Notes under the pieces: model-generated | The model's input: the letters and a program-made list of their open reading frames with translations, nothing else | Database searches by the model: none | Told to the model about the DNA's origin: nothing | Shown here: positions 7,885 to 15,009 of the stretch, piece by piece | Layout: every line of letters begins with the position of its first letter | Numbering within the stretch: position 1 is the first letter of the stretch | Source: Streptomyces netropsis | GTDB lineage: Bacteria > Actinomycetota > Actinomycetes > Streptomycetales > Streptomycetaceae | DNA length: 64,000 bases | Direction of reading: 5' to 3' | Assembly (NCBI RefSeq): GCF_014203545.1 | Contig: NZ_JACHJG010000017.1 | Span: forward strand, 1 to 64,000 | Position numbers and translations under genes: made by a program

Positions 7885-7977
7885 CCCCCGCTAGCACCCT
7901 CAAGGGCCTCTCACCAGCGATCTAGCGCGTAGCGCCCCTTTCAGCGGACCCCTGCCAACCGCCCAGGAGAGCCCTTC

Positions 7978-8229
7978 ATGCCCTCTTCCGTCTCTGCTAT
8001 CGCCTTGCTCCTCTTCGTCACGCTCGGTTACGCAGCTCTGTGCGCTGCGAGCCCCTTCGGCCGCTGTCACAAGTGCCACGGCTGGGGCTTCGCGATGAAG
8101 ACCGACCGCAAGGGCCGGGCGAAGCGCGGCAAACACTGCCGTCGCTGCGATGGCACCGGCCAACGCATCCGCATAGGACGCCACCTGTTCAACGTCGTCA
8201 GCCGCATCTACCGCGACGGCACCCGCTGA
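7978..8229 (+). CDS. Small membrane-anchored CxxCxG zinc protein
   Basis: An 83-residue protein starting at ATG 7978 behind AGGAGAG. Residues 5-26 form a membrane anchor or signal segment. The rest has two CxxC pairs with the DnaJ zinc-finger spacing (CHKCHGWG near residue 31 and CRRCDGTG near residue 57), enough to bind one zinc. The C-terminus is basic. It resembles small zinc-finger proteins of Streptomyces mobile elements. No defined role is known to me. Confidence 0.75.
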   Translation: MPSSVSAIALLLFVTLGYAALCAASPFGRCHKCHGWGFAMKTDRKGRAKRGKHCRRCDGTGQRIRIGRHLFNVVSRIYRDGTR

Positions 8230-8258
8230 CTACTGGCCCATCACCCAGGAGCTCTCCC

Positions 8259-8453
8259 ATGGCCGTGAGCCTCTCCCTCGTCTTCCTGTTCGGGCTCGTC
8301 CTCGCCTTCCTCCTCAGGTTCAAGGTCCTCGGGACCGGTGCGGCCTTCGTGGCCGTGATGTTCGGCTTCTTCCTTGCCTCCACCGGATTGGCGCACCCCA
8401 TCAACCAGCTGACCGCTGACTTCATCGCCGCCATCCGCCACGCCGATTTCTAG
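8259..8453 (+). CDS. Small two-segment membrane protein
   Basis: A 64-residue protein starting at ATG 8259, with AGGAG 8 bases upstream. Residues 3-20 and 26-46 are hydrophobic, with RFK between them. This gives a hairpin membrane protein. It has the size and position of Spd-type spread proteins in conjugative elements, but the sequence family is not recognised. It starts 29 bases after the zinc protein gene, consistent with one transcript. Confidence 0.65.
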   Translation: MAVSLSLVFLFGLVLAFLLRFKVLGTGAAFVAVMFGFFLASTGLAHPINQLTADFIAAIRHADF

Positions 8454-8465
8454 GGAGCAACTGCC

Positions 8466-8903
8466 GTGCACGACCTCACCTATGAGGGCCAGCCGACCGC
8501 TCTCGACCGTCTTCGCACCTTGGGAATGAGGTACCTGAACGAACGCACCGGGGCTCGGCGCCGCGCTGAGGAAGGGCGCCGCCGACGGGAGCGTGACTTC
8601 CTGCCTCACCAGGCGTACAGGCGGATCGCCAGGGACTTTCCTGCCACCCTCGGATCCGCCCTGACGTTGGAGGACTTCACCGGCTTTCCTCACGTCCACC
8701 ACGAGGACATCCGCGCGAAGGCCTGTGCAGTCGCCTACCTCGGCGACGGTCTGTGGCTGCACTTCTCCTCGGCTCGGTTCACCTTCCTGCGCCGCTGTCC
8801 CTGCAGCCGGTACAGCGAGCACTTCTTCGACAACGAAGCCCAGTTCGCTGTTGCCCTCACAGAGGGCTTCGCGGATACCCGTCACTGCACCCACCAGCCT
8901 TAA
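8466..8903 (+). CDS. Conserved-looking hypothetical element protein
   Basis: A 145-residue soluble protein starting at GTG 8466, 12 bases after the previous stop, with AGGGAG upstream. Basic N-terminal half (TGARRRAEEGRRRRERDF). The C-terminal half is probably alpha/beta and contains RRCPCSRYSEH near residue 115, a small cysteine cluster that could bind metal. No family recognised. It is the last gene of the four following the translocase, and a stem-loop follows before the replication-type gene. Confidence 0.7.
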   Translation: MHDLTYEGQPTALDRLRTLGMRYLNERTGARRRAEEGRRRRERDFLPHQAYRRIARDFPATLGSALTLEDFTGFPHVHHEDIRAKACAVAYLGDGLWLHFSSARFTFLRRCPCSRYSEHFFDNEAQFAVALTEGFADTRHCTHQP

Positions 8904-8987
8904 CGGCGAGGAGGCCAGAAGTGCCTGAGATCCGTACGTCCGCCAGGAGTACGTCACCTGGCGTCGATTGACCCGCTAGCAGACGCA

Positions 8988-9031
8988 CCGAGGCGGCGGC
9001 ACTCCCGTGCAAGGACACACCGCCGCCTCGG
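8988..9031. other. Stem-loop with conserved loop, copy 2
   Basis: CCGAGGCGGCGG at 8988-8999 pairs perfectly with CCGCCGCCTCGG at 9020-9031. The loop is CACTCCCGTGCAAGGACACA, nearly identical to that of the element at 3743-3781; the flanking GCTCTCCCTGC also matches. It ends 41 bases before the ATG of the replication-type gene. Two near copies in one element suggest a shared regulatory job. Confidence 0.65.
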
Positions 9032-9072
9032 CTCTCCCTGCTCGCCCGAAGACAGAACAGGAGGCCTCCATC

Positions 9073-10869
9073 ATGACAGCTGAGGCCGCACCGCCGCAGT
9101 ACGACCTTCTGCGGTCTCTGCCGGCTGCCCCCGAGCCTCGGATCGACCGGATGCCGCCGCAGGATCTCGACGCTGAGCAGAGCGTCCTCGGCGCAATGAT
9201 GCTGTCCGACGTGGCCATCGGTGAGGTCGCGGGCGTCATGGATGCCGTCGACCATTACAGGCCCGCGCACGAGACCATTCACCGGGCGATTCGTGAGCTG
9301 CACGACCAGGGGCAGCCCGTCGACCCCATCACTGTCGCTCACCACCTCGACAAGCGTGGCGAGCTGTACCGAGTCGGCGGTCCGAGCTACCTGCACACTC
9401 TCGTCCAGGCCGTCCCGACCGCGGCGAACGCTGAGCACTACGCGGAGATCGTGCGGGACAAAGCAGAACGGCGCCGTCTGATCGAGGCCGGTCACCGGAT
9501 CGCCCGGATCGCCGCTGAGCCTGGCCAGGATGCCGAGGATATACGGGCCGCAGTACTGGCAGAGATCAACGAACTGGCAGCGCGCCCGGCGGTAGAGGAG
9601 AAGCCGGAAGCCAGCGCACCGCCAGGCCCCGCGAACCCGCTCTACGATCCACAGCTTGGCCTCCAGCGCCCGGAGCGCCCCGGGCCCACCCCTCACCCTG
9701 ACGTCTTCTGCGGTTGGATCGGTGAGACCGTGCGCGAGCTGGACTCCACAACCGAGGCCGACCCCGTCGCCGTGCTTGCCAACTTCCTGTCAGCGGCCGG
9801 GACCATCATCGGTCGCCGTCCTCACGTGATGGTGGGCAATGATCGGCACCCCTGCCTGATTTGGCCCCTGACCGTCGGCCCGACATCCTCCGGCCGCAAG
9901 GGCTCGGCGACGTCGACCGCTCGCCGTGTGCTCGCCGAAGCGTTCCCGGACTTCTTCGGGCCCGACCACACTCCGCGCGGGCTGAACTCCGGCGAAGGCC
10001 TGATCGAGTACGTCAAGGACGACGACGGCGATCCCGCGAGTTTCGACAAGCGGCTGTGGGTGGTCGAGTCCGAGTACGCGGTGACCATGAGCCGAGGGCG
10101 GCGGGAGGGGAGCAGCCTGCCCGGTGTCCTTCGGCAAGCGTGGGACGGAGACTCGCTTGGCTCCATGGTTCGCGAATCGCTCAAGGCCACCGATCCGCAT
10201 ATTGCGATCCTTGGCCACATCACCCCCGACGAGTTCCGCGCCAAGATGCAGGACTCAGAGATGGCCGGCGGTACGTACAACCGCTTCCTGCCGATCTTCT
10301 GCCACCGCAATCTCATCCTGCCCGGTTCGCGTGGGGCGAGCCCGGAGCTGGTCGCCAACCTCGCCGCTGGGTGGCGCACGGTTCTCGTAGACGCGGGGCG
10401 TGTCGATGAGGTCCGGTTCAGTCCGGACGCGTGGGCTCTGTACTGCGACGAGGTCTATCAGGCGCTCAGCGACGACGATGCCGCAGGCGGAGCGATCGCG
10501 CAGTTCACCGCCCGTGCCGCCCCGTACGTGCAGAGGGTCGCCATGGTCTACGCGCTATGCGACCACACCGACATGATCGGGGAAGATCACATGCGTGCCG
10601 CATGGCACCTGCTCAACTACGCCCGAGCGTCGGCCGTACACCTCCTTGGCAATGCCACTGGCGATCCCAAGGTCGACAAGCTCTCGGGAGCCGTCCGGGC
10701 TGCCGGCACTGAGGGCCTGACCGGTGAACAGGTCCGGAAGCTGTTCAAGAACACCGGCAAGGCCGAGCGGGACCGCCTTGTGTCCGCTCTGCTCAGCCTG
10801 CCCGGATACACCCGCAGCCAGCGGCCCACGAAGGGGCGCCCGACGACCGTGCTCACCTACACGTCCTGA
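9073..10869 (+). CDS. Replication-type protein: DnaB N-terminal domain fused to a P-loop domain
   Basis: A 598-residue protein starting at ATG 9073 with an AGGAGG ribosome-binding site. Residues about 27-135 match the DnaB helicase N-terminal domain (DLDAEQSVLGAMMLSD, then HETIHRAIREL). After a proline-rich linker, residues about 215-540 resemble DUF3987-type ATPases, with a Walker-A-like GPTSSGRKGS at about 269-278. The last 60 residues look like a winged helix (TGEQVRKLF, then RDRLVSALL). No RecA-type DnaB motor and no HUH or primase-polymerase Rep is visible. It probably helps replicate the excised element, as initiator or helicase loader. An inverted-repeat region directly follows. Confidence 0.8.
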   Translation: MTAEAAPPQYDLLRSLPAAPEPRIDRMPPQDLDAEQSVLGAMMLSDVAIGEVAGVMDAVDHYRPAHETIHRAIRELHDQGQPVDPITVAHHLDKRGELYRVGGPSYLHTLVQAVPTAANAEHYAEIVRDKAERRRLIEAGHRIARIAAEPGQDAEDIRAAVLAEINELAARPAVEEKPEASAPPGPANPLYDPQLGLQRPERPGPTPHPDVFCGWIGETVRELDSTTEADPVAVLANFLSAAGTIIGRRPHVMVGNDRHPCLIWPLTVGPTSSGRKGSATSTARRVLAEAFPDFFGPDHTPRGLNSGEGLIEYVKDDDGDPASFDKRLWVVESEYAVTMSRGRREGSSLPGVLRQAWDGDSLGSMVRESLKATDPHIAILGHITPDEFRAKMQDSEMAGGTYNRFLPIFCHRNLILPGSRGASPELVANLAAGWRTVLVDAGRVDEVRFSPDAWALYCDEVYQALSDDDAAGGAIAQFTARAAPYVQRVAMVYALCDHTDMIGEDHMRAAWHLLNYARASAVHLLGNATGDPKVDKLSGAVRAAGTEGLTGEQVRKLFKNTGKAERDRLVSALLSLPGYTRSQRPTKGRPTTVLTYTS

Positions 10870-10870
10870 A

Positions 10871-11051
10871 GTCGGTAAGGCAGCTAGGCCGATAAGCCTG
10901 CTGATCTGCGGAGACGCTGAGTCGGTAACGGAGGCGCCAAGCAGGCGCTAAGTCCCCTTGGTGATCAACGGCCAGGACTTACCGACCCCCTTCTCGTGGC
11001 TCTTATCACCCCCCAGATCCCCAGCTCAGACGGCTTATCACCCTTACCGAC
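10871..11051. repeat. Iteron-like GTCGGTAAG repeats, candidate origin or operator
   Basis: The 9-mer GTCGGTAAG (last base C in one copy) occurs four times. It is on the plus strand at 10871 and 10921 and on the minus strand at 10978-10986 and 11043-11051. CTTATCACCC also repeats at 11002 and 11034. The region is only about 215 bp, lies between the replication-type gene and xis, and has no gene. It may be a replication origin bound by the upstream protein, or operators controlling xis-int. Confidence 0.6.
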
Positions 11052-11085
11052 CTTTCCGCCCGTGCCCGGAGCCTGAAGGGAACCC

Positions 11086-11427
11086 ATGGCCACTCCGACG
11101 CTCCCGCATCTGCACACCCCCCAGGAGATCGCCGATGTGTTCGGCTGCTCCGAGTGGTGGGTCAAGGAACAGGCGCGGCGACGGCGCATTCCTTTCACCA
11201 AGGTCGGCGGTGCCTACCGGTTCACCGCGGAGCACCTGGTCGAGATCATCCGCATCTACGAAGAGAGGCCCGACCACCAGAGGCAGGCCCCGAGTGGGAG
11301 CGCCACCGCCGGTCGTCGCCGTTCTCACCCCCAGACCTCAGCGCCGGCCGTCCAGCTTCGGGCTCGCCGACCGCGCCGCCTCCGGAAGTCACCTGGTGAG
11401 CATCCGCCGGAGGTCGCTGATGGGTGA
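11086..11427 (+). CDS. xis: Excisionase-type MerR-like DNA-binding protein
   Basis: A 113-residue protein starting at ATG 11086 behind GAAGGGA. Residues 7-60 are an excisionase/MerR-type winged helix. The pattern is HTPQEIADVFGCSEWWVKEQ, then RRIPFTKVGGAYRFTAEHL, with the recognition helix at the WWVKEQARR part. The C-terminal half is basic and disordered. It lies 59 bases before the integrase gene in the same direction, the usual xis-int order in actinomycete elements. Its expected role is to steer the integrase toward excision. Confidence 0.9.
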   Translation: MATPTLPHLHTPQEIADVFGCSEWWVKEQARRRRIPFTKVGGAYRFTAEHLVEIIRIYEERPDHQRQAPSGSATAGRRRSHPQTSAPAVQLRARRPRRLRKSPGEHPPEVADG

Positions 11428-11486
11428 TGCCCCTCACGAGACCTGGCGCTGTCGCTGATCCACTCAAACAGTAGTGAAGGAGACCC

Positions 11487-13079
11487 ATGGGCTACGCAGA
11501 GAAGCGCACCGGTTATTACCGCGGCCGGTACAAGGTCGCACCGGGAAAGTACGGAACCGTCTGCGACGCCACCGGCGCCACGATCAAGTTCCGCACGAAG
11601 AGGGATGCGGAGAAGGCAGCCAACGACGAGGAGGCAAAGGTCACCGGCGGCACCTGGCGCGACCCCTCGGCCGGACGTATCGCTTTCGGCGAGTACGCGA
11701 GCCGGTGGTACGCAGCTCAGGACCTCGCTGCCTCCACCATGCAGAACTACCGGCGCCACATCGAAGAGCACCTCCTTCCCGAGTTCGAAGAGATGTACCT
11801 CGCCGAGATGCTCCGTCCCGAAGTGGATGCGTGGGAAAAGAAGGAGAAGGAGGCTGGATACGCGGCGTCCAGCATCAAGACCTGGCGCGGCACGCTCCAC
11901 CTCATCCTGGAGGACGCTGTCGACGAGGGGCTGATCACCGCCAACCCCGCCACGAAGCGCCGCGGCCGGGGCAAGCGAGCCGGCCGCTCCCGTGCCCGTG
12001 GACCCGAGAAGGTTGTCACCACTCCTCTCGGCGCGCTCTTGATCGCTGAGAGGGCTGCCCTTCTGTCGGGCCGGGACGATGAGTTCGTGGCCTGCATCCT
12101 CAAGCCGTACACCGGGGCGCGCTGGGGCGAGATCGTTGGGCTGGAGACGGAGTTCGTGCGTCCCGGCTTGGTCCGGATCGAGTGGCAGCTCTACGAACTG
12201 GACACTGGCGAGCTGGTGCGCTGCCCGCCCAAGGACGACAGCTACCGGAACATCGACGTCCCGGCCTGGCTGTCCAAGCTGGTGTCGGACCACATCGCGC
12301 GCACGGCCCCGACCCCGTGTGCGTGCCACGGCAGGACGTACGTGTTCCGCGGACAGGGTGTTGCCCGAACCGGAGCGCCAGGGGCGAAGCTGGTGGACGT
12401 TGCCCGGCGCGCGGGGGTGTCCAAAGGCACGGTCTCCAACGTGCTTAATCACCCCGAACGTGTGACCGAGGCCACGCGGGTGCGCGTCGAGGCAGCGGTC
12501 GCCGACCTCGGGTTTGTTCGCAATGGGATGGCGCAGGAGAACGCGGAGCACTGGCGTCGCAATGGGTTCGCCACCTGGCTGTTCCATCCGGCGGCCGATG
12601 GCTGGTACCCGAAGAAGGCGCCGCAGGAGGCGCGACCGGTGCCGCTCTTGGCCGAGCCCTGGCCGGGTGTGCCGGCGCGAGGGAGGAACGCCTCGGGACG
12701 CGCCGAAGCGTGCTGGCTCCCCATCGCGAAGGGAATCACCCCGCACGGGCTCCGGCACGCCGACCGGACATGGATGGAGGAGCTGGGGACGGAGAAGGTG
12801 CTCATGGATGAGCGCATGGGCCACATTGACGGCTCGGTCTCGGCCCGCTACTCCCATGTGACACAGGCCATGCGTGACCGGCTGATGGCTGGGCTGACGC
12901 TCCTATGGGAGGCGGCGCTCGACGCGAGGTTGGCCATGTGTCCGCGATCGCCAGTCGCCGTGCTCGACGCGTTACTCCTGGAGCGGGCGCAAAGGAATCT
13001 GGGAGACGATCCCAAGATCATCTCCCAGATTTCTCCCAGGGGCCTTCTGGAAACGAATCAGGGGCCCGACTCTCGATGA
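11487..13079 (+). CDS. int: Tyrosine integrase with an internal LacI-type HTH domain
   Basis: A 530-residue integrase starting at ATG 11487 behind GAAGGAG. Residues about 1-60 are the arm-binding region and 65-165 the core-binding SAM-like domain. The catalytic set is Arg212 (TGARWGE), the Lys of PKDDSYRN near 253, His420/Arg423 (HGLRH), His446 (MGH) and Tyr455 (ARYSHV), so it should be active. Between the Lys and the HxxR box, residues 301-350 form a complete LacI-family HTH and hinge (KLVDVARRAGVSKGTVSNVL, then VRVEAAVADLGFVRN). The frame is open throughout and all catalytic residues remain, so this is a domain insertion, not a broken fusion. About 75 residues follow the tyrosine. The gene abuts the tRNA target. 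Confidence 0.95.
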   Translation: MGYAEKRTGYYRGRYKVAPGKYGTVCDATGATIKFRTKRDAEKAANDEEAKVTGGTWRDPSAGRIAFGEYASRWYAAQDLAASTMQNYRRHIEEHLLPEFEEMYLAEMLRPEVDAWEKKEKEAGYAASSIKTWRGTLHLILEDAVDEGLITANPATKRRGRGKRAGRSRARGPEKVVTTPLGALLIAERAALLSGRDDEFVACILKPYTGARWGEIVGLETEFVRPGLVRIEWQLYELDTGELVRCPPKDDSYRNIDVPAWLSKLVSDHIARTAPTPCACHGRTYVFRGQGVARTGAPGAKLVDVARRAGVSKGTVSNVLNHPERVTEATRVRVEAAVADLGFVRNGMAQENAEHWRRNGFATWLFHPAADGWYPKKAPQEARPVPLLAEPWPGVPARGRNASGRAEACWLPIAKGITPHGLRHADRTWMEELGTEKVLMDERMGHIDGSVSARYSHVTQAMRDRLMAGLTLLWEAALDARLAMCPRSPVAVLDALLLERAQRNLGDDPKIISQISPRGLLETNQGPDSR

Positions 13080-13093
13080 GAGTCAGGCCCCTG
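13059..13093. terminator. 16-bp hairpin at the int-tRNA junction
   Basis: CAGGGGCCCGACTCTC at 13059-13074 pairs with GAGAGTCAGGCCCCTG at 13078-13093 with a single mismatch or G-U pair and a 3-base loop. It overlaps the integrase stop codon and lies 18 bases from the tRNA 3' end. It can serve both the rightward int transcript and the leftward tRNA transcript. Confidence 0.75.
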
Positions 13094-13110
13094 ACCTGGT
13101 GTTTCAGCTG

Positions 13111-13160
13111 TCGGGGTGGCGGGATTTGAACCCACGACCTCTTCGTCCCGAACGAAGCGC
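13111..13160 (-). other. Predicted right attachment site (attR) in tRNA-Pro
   Basis: The tRNA 3' half lies directly beside the integrase gene, as in pSAM2, whose attB covers the tRNA-Pro region from the anticodon loop to the 3' end. The identity segment cannot be delimited because the other junction is outside the window. Only the position is supported. Confidence 0.55.
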
Positions 13161-13184
13161 GCTGCCAAGCTGCGCTACACCCCG
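13111..13184 (-). tRNA. tRNA-Pro (anticodon CGG)
   Basis: On the minus strand the 5' end CGGGGTG pairs with CACCCCG at the 3' end, followed by discriminator A. The anticodon stem CTTCG/CGAAG encloses the loop TTCGGGA, giving anticodon CGG, which reads CCG. The T arm GTGGG-TTCAAAT-CCCGC is intact. CCA is not encoded. The 3' end faces the integrase gene, so the mature tRNA is preserved by the integrated element. Confidence 0.95.
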
Positions 13185-13292
13185 ATGTGCCCCCGAGTTT
13201 CTGCTTTCGCAGCTCCCCGGCGCAACGAGCTCTACTTTAGCGGACCCGGGCCCGGAGACGAAATCCGATTCCCGGGGCCGCTCGCGCGGGGC

Positions 13293-14219
13293 TCAGTCCC
13301 GCGCGGTCAGGGTGAGCAGAGTCGCCTCGGGCGGGCACGCGAAGCGGACCGGCGTGTAGCGGTTCGTGCCGCAGCCCGCGGAGACATGGAGGTAGGAACG
13401 GTTGCCGCCGGCCCGGTGGGTGGAGAGGCCCTTCACCCGCTTCGTGTCGATGTCGCAGTTGGTGACGAGGGCACCGTAGAAGGGGATGCAGAGCTGGCCG
13501 CCGTGGGTGTGCCCGGCGAGGATCAGCGGGTAGCGGTCGGCGGTGAAGGCGTCGAGCACCCGGAGGTACGGGGCGTGGACGACGGCGAGCGAGAAGTCGG
13601 CGTCCTCCCGCGGACCGCCCGTGACGTGTGCGTACCGGTCGCGCTTGATGTGCGGGTCGTCGAGGCCGGTCAGGGCGATCTCATAGCCGTCGATCTTGAG
13701 GCTGCCCCGGGTGTTGGTGAGGTTGACCCAGCCCGCGCAGTCGAAGCCGTCGCGCAGGTCCTCCCAAGGGTTGTGGATCGCGGCGACCGCGGGGGCGTTG
13801 CCGTTCAGCCCGTGCCGGCCGCTGGCCTTCTCCAGCAGATAGCGGGCGGGGTTGCGCAGCTTGGGCCCGTAGTAGTCGTTGGAGCCGAAGACGTAGGCGC
13901 CGGGGAACTCCATCAGCGGGCCGAGCGCGTCGAGCGTCTCGGGCACGCCCTCCGGGTCGGAGAGGTTGTCACCGGTGTTGATGACGAAGTCGGGGCGCAG
14001 CCCGGCCAGCGACTGGAGCCAGCGCTGCTTCTTGCGCTGCCCCCCGACCATGTGGATGTCGGAGACCTGGAGGACCCGCAGCGGCCGCATGCCTCGCGGC
14101 AGCACGGGCACGGTGACCCGCCGCAGCCGGAAGGAGCGGACTTCGAAGCCGGCGGCATAGGCAATGCCGGCGGCACCGACGGCCGTGATTCCCAGGGGTA
14201 CTCCGTATCGCGCACGCAT
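13293..14219 (-). CDS. Calcineurin-like metallophosphoesterase, membrane anchored
   Basis: A 308-residue protein of the YkuE type. Residues 5-25 are a membrane anchor. The dinuclear metal site motifs follow in order: SDIHMVGG near residue 51, NTGDNL near 80, the GNHE-equivalent GSNDY near 110, and GHTHGGQ near 232. GSND in place of GNHE is a variant seen in part of the superfamily. The substrate is unknown. Start ATG 14219 places the anchor at the N-terminus; ATG 14228 is equally possible. It is the first chromosomal gene beyond the element, diverging from the YqeY-like gene. Confidence 0.88.
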   Translation of the reverse strand: MRARYGVPLGITAVGAAGIAYAAGFEVRSFRLRRVTVPVLPRGMRPLRVLQVSDIHMVGGQRKKQRWLQSLAGLRPDFVINTGDNLSDPEGVPETLDALGPLMEFPGAYVFGSNDYYGPKLRNPARYLLEKASGRHGLNGNAPAVAAIHNPWEDLRDGFDCAGWVNLTNTRGSLKIDGYEIALTGLDDPHIKRDRYAHVTGGPREDADFSLAVVHAPYLRVLDAFTADRYPLILAGHTHGGQLCIPFYGALVTNCDIDTKRVKGLSTHRAGGNRSYLHVSAGCGTNRYTPVRFACPPEATLLTLTARD

Positions 14220-14430
14220 GCCGCCCATGGTCGCAGACCGCAGGGGCCCCCGGGTCACGGGCCGGGGGCAAAGCGGGAGTTGCGGGCGGCGAGGGGCGGC
14301 CACCCGGCGGCTGTGGGGGAGCGGGGTTTGCCTCGATCGCGCCCGCGTGGGCTCCGCCACGGGCGCCCTCGCCGGCCGTCGGGGCCGTTAATGCGGAGCG
14401 CACGCGTGTGCCGGGTGCGAAGATTGCGCC

Positions 14431-14895
14431 ATGACCACCCTCAAGTCCAAGCTCCACGATGACCTCACGACCGCCATCAAGGCGCGAGACGAGCTGCGCT
14501 CCTCGACGCTCCGCCTCACCCTCTCCGCGATCGCGTACGAGGAGACCGCGGGCAAGTCCGCCCGTGAGCTCTCCGACGACGAGGTGCAGAAGGTGATCAC
14601 GCGCGAGGCCAAGAAGCGTCGCGAGGCGGCCGAGGCCTTCGACAAGGGCGGCCGGGCCGATTCGGCCGAGCGGGAGCGTGCGGAGGGCGAGGTGCTCGCC
14701 GAGTACCTCCCCCAGCAGCTGTCGGACGAGGAGCTGGCCACGATCGTGGCGGCCGCGGTGGCGGAGGCCCAGGCCGGCGGCGCCGAGGGACCGCGTGCGA
14801 TGGGCGCGATCATGAAGATCGTGAACCCGCAGGTGGCGGGTCGCGCCGAGGGCGGCCGGGTCGCCGCCCAGGTGAAGAAGCTCCTCGCGGGCTGA
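14431..14895 (+). CDS. GatB/YqeY-domain protein
   Basis: A 154-residue protein covering the whole YqeY family length. It opens with MTTLKSKLHDDLTTAIKARD, followed by the YLPQQLSDEEL segment and a C-terminal helix bundle like the tail of GatB, which contacts tRNA. The exact role of the stand-alone form is unclear. Start ATG 14431 fits the family N-terminus. No convincing ribosome-binding site is visible, so a short-leader transcript is possible. A perfect 17-bp hairpin follows 18 bases after the stop. Confidence 0.92.
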   Translation: MTTLKSKLHDDLTTAIKARDELRSSTLRLTLSAIAYEETAGKSARELSDDEVQKVITREAKKRREAAEAFDKGGRADSAERERAEGEVLAEYLPQQLSDEELATIVAAAVAEAQAGGAEGPRAMGAIMKIVNPQVAGRAEGGRVAAQVKKLLAG

Positions 14896-14913
14896 TCACC
14901 GGATACCTACGTA

Positions 14914-14952
14914 AGAGGGGCGCCCGGACCGATACGGTCCGGGCGCCCCTCT
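14914..14952. terminator. 17-bp perfect stem, bidirectional terminator
   Basis: AGAGGGGCGCCCGGACC at 14914-14930 pairs perfectly with GGTCCGGGCGCCCCTCT at 14936-14952 over a 5-base loop. It sits between the convergent YqeY-like and penicillin-binding protein genes and can serve both. Confidence 0.85.
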
Positions 14953-15009
14953 GCGCTGGTGGGCATGGCCCGTGGATCCCGCGGGGATGCCCGCGGGGAT
15001 TCCTGTGGG

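Larger units (their letters stand above)
1..13160 (+). mobile_element. Right part of an integrated conjugative element (AICE)
   Basis: An integrase, an excisionase, a replication-type protein, an FtsK/TraB-type translocase and a GntR regulator lie together. The integrase ends 32 bp from the 3' end of a tRNA-Pro gene. This is the layout of actinomycete integrative and conjugative elements such as pSAM2, which uses a tRNA-Pro site. The genes look less extreme in GC than the chromosomal genes to the right. I found no second copy of the tRNA 3' half on the left, so the left end lies outside the window and the listed start is only the window edge. The right boundary falls within the tRNA 3' half; the exact crossover is unknown. 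Confidence 0.88.

Noticed and set aside
12387..12536. Separate LacI repressor gene or frameshifted integrase
   Set aside because: The integrase frame is continuous through the segment and all catalytic residues lie in the same frame on both sides, so a domain insertion explains it better.
12999..13058. CTGGGAGA/TCTCCCAG repeats at the int 3' end as integrase arm sites
   Set aside because: CTGGGAGA at 12999 and TCTCCCAG at 13021 with a further TCTCCCAGG nearby are suggestive, but they lie in the coding sequence and there is no second attachment site for comparison.
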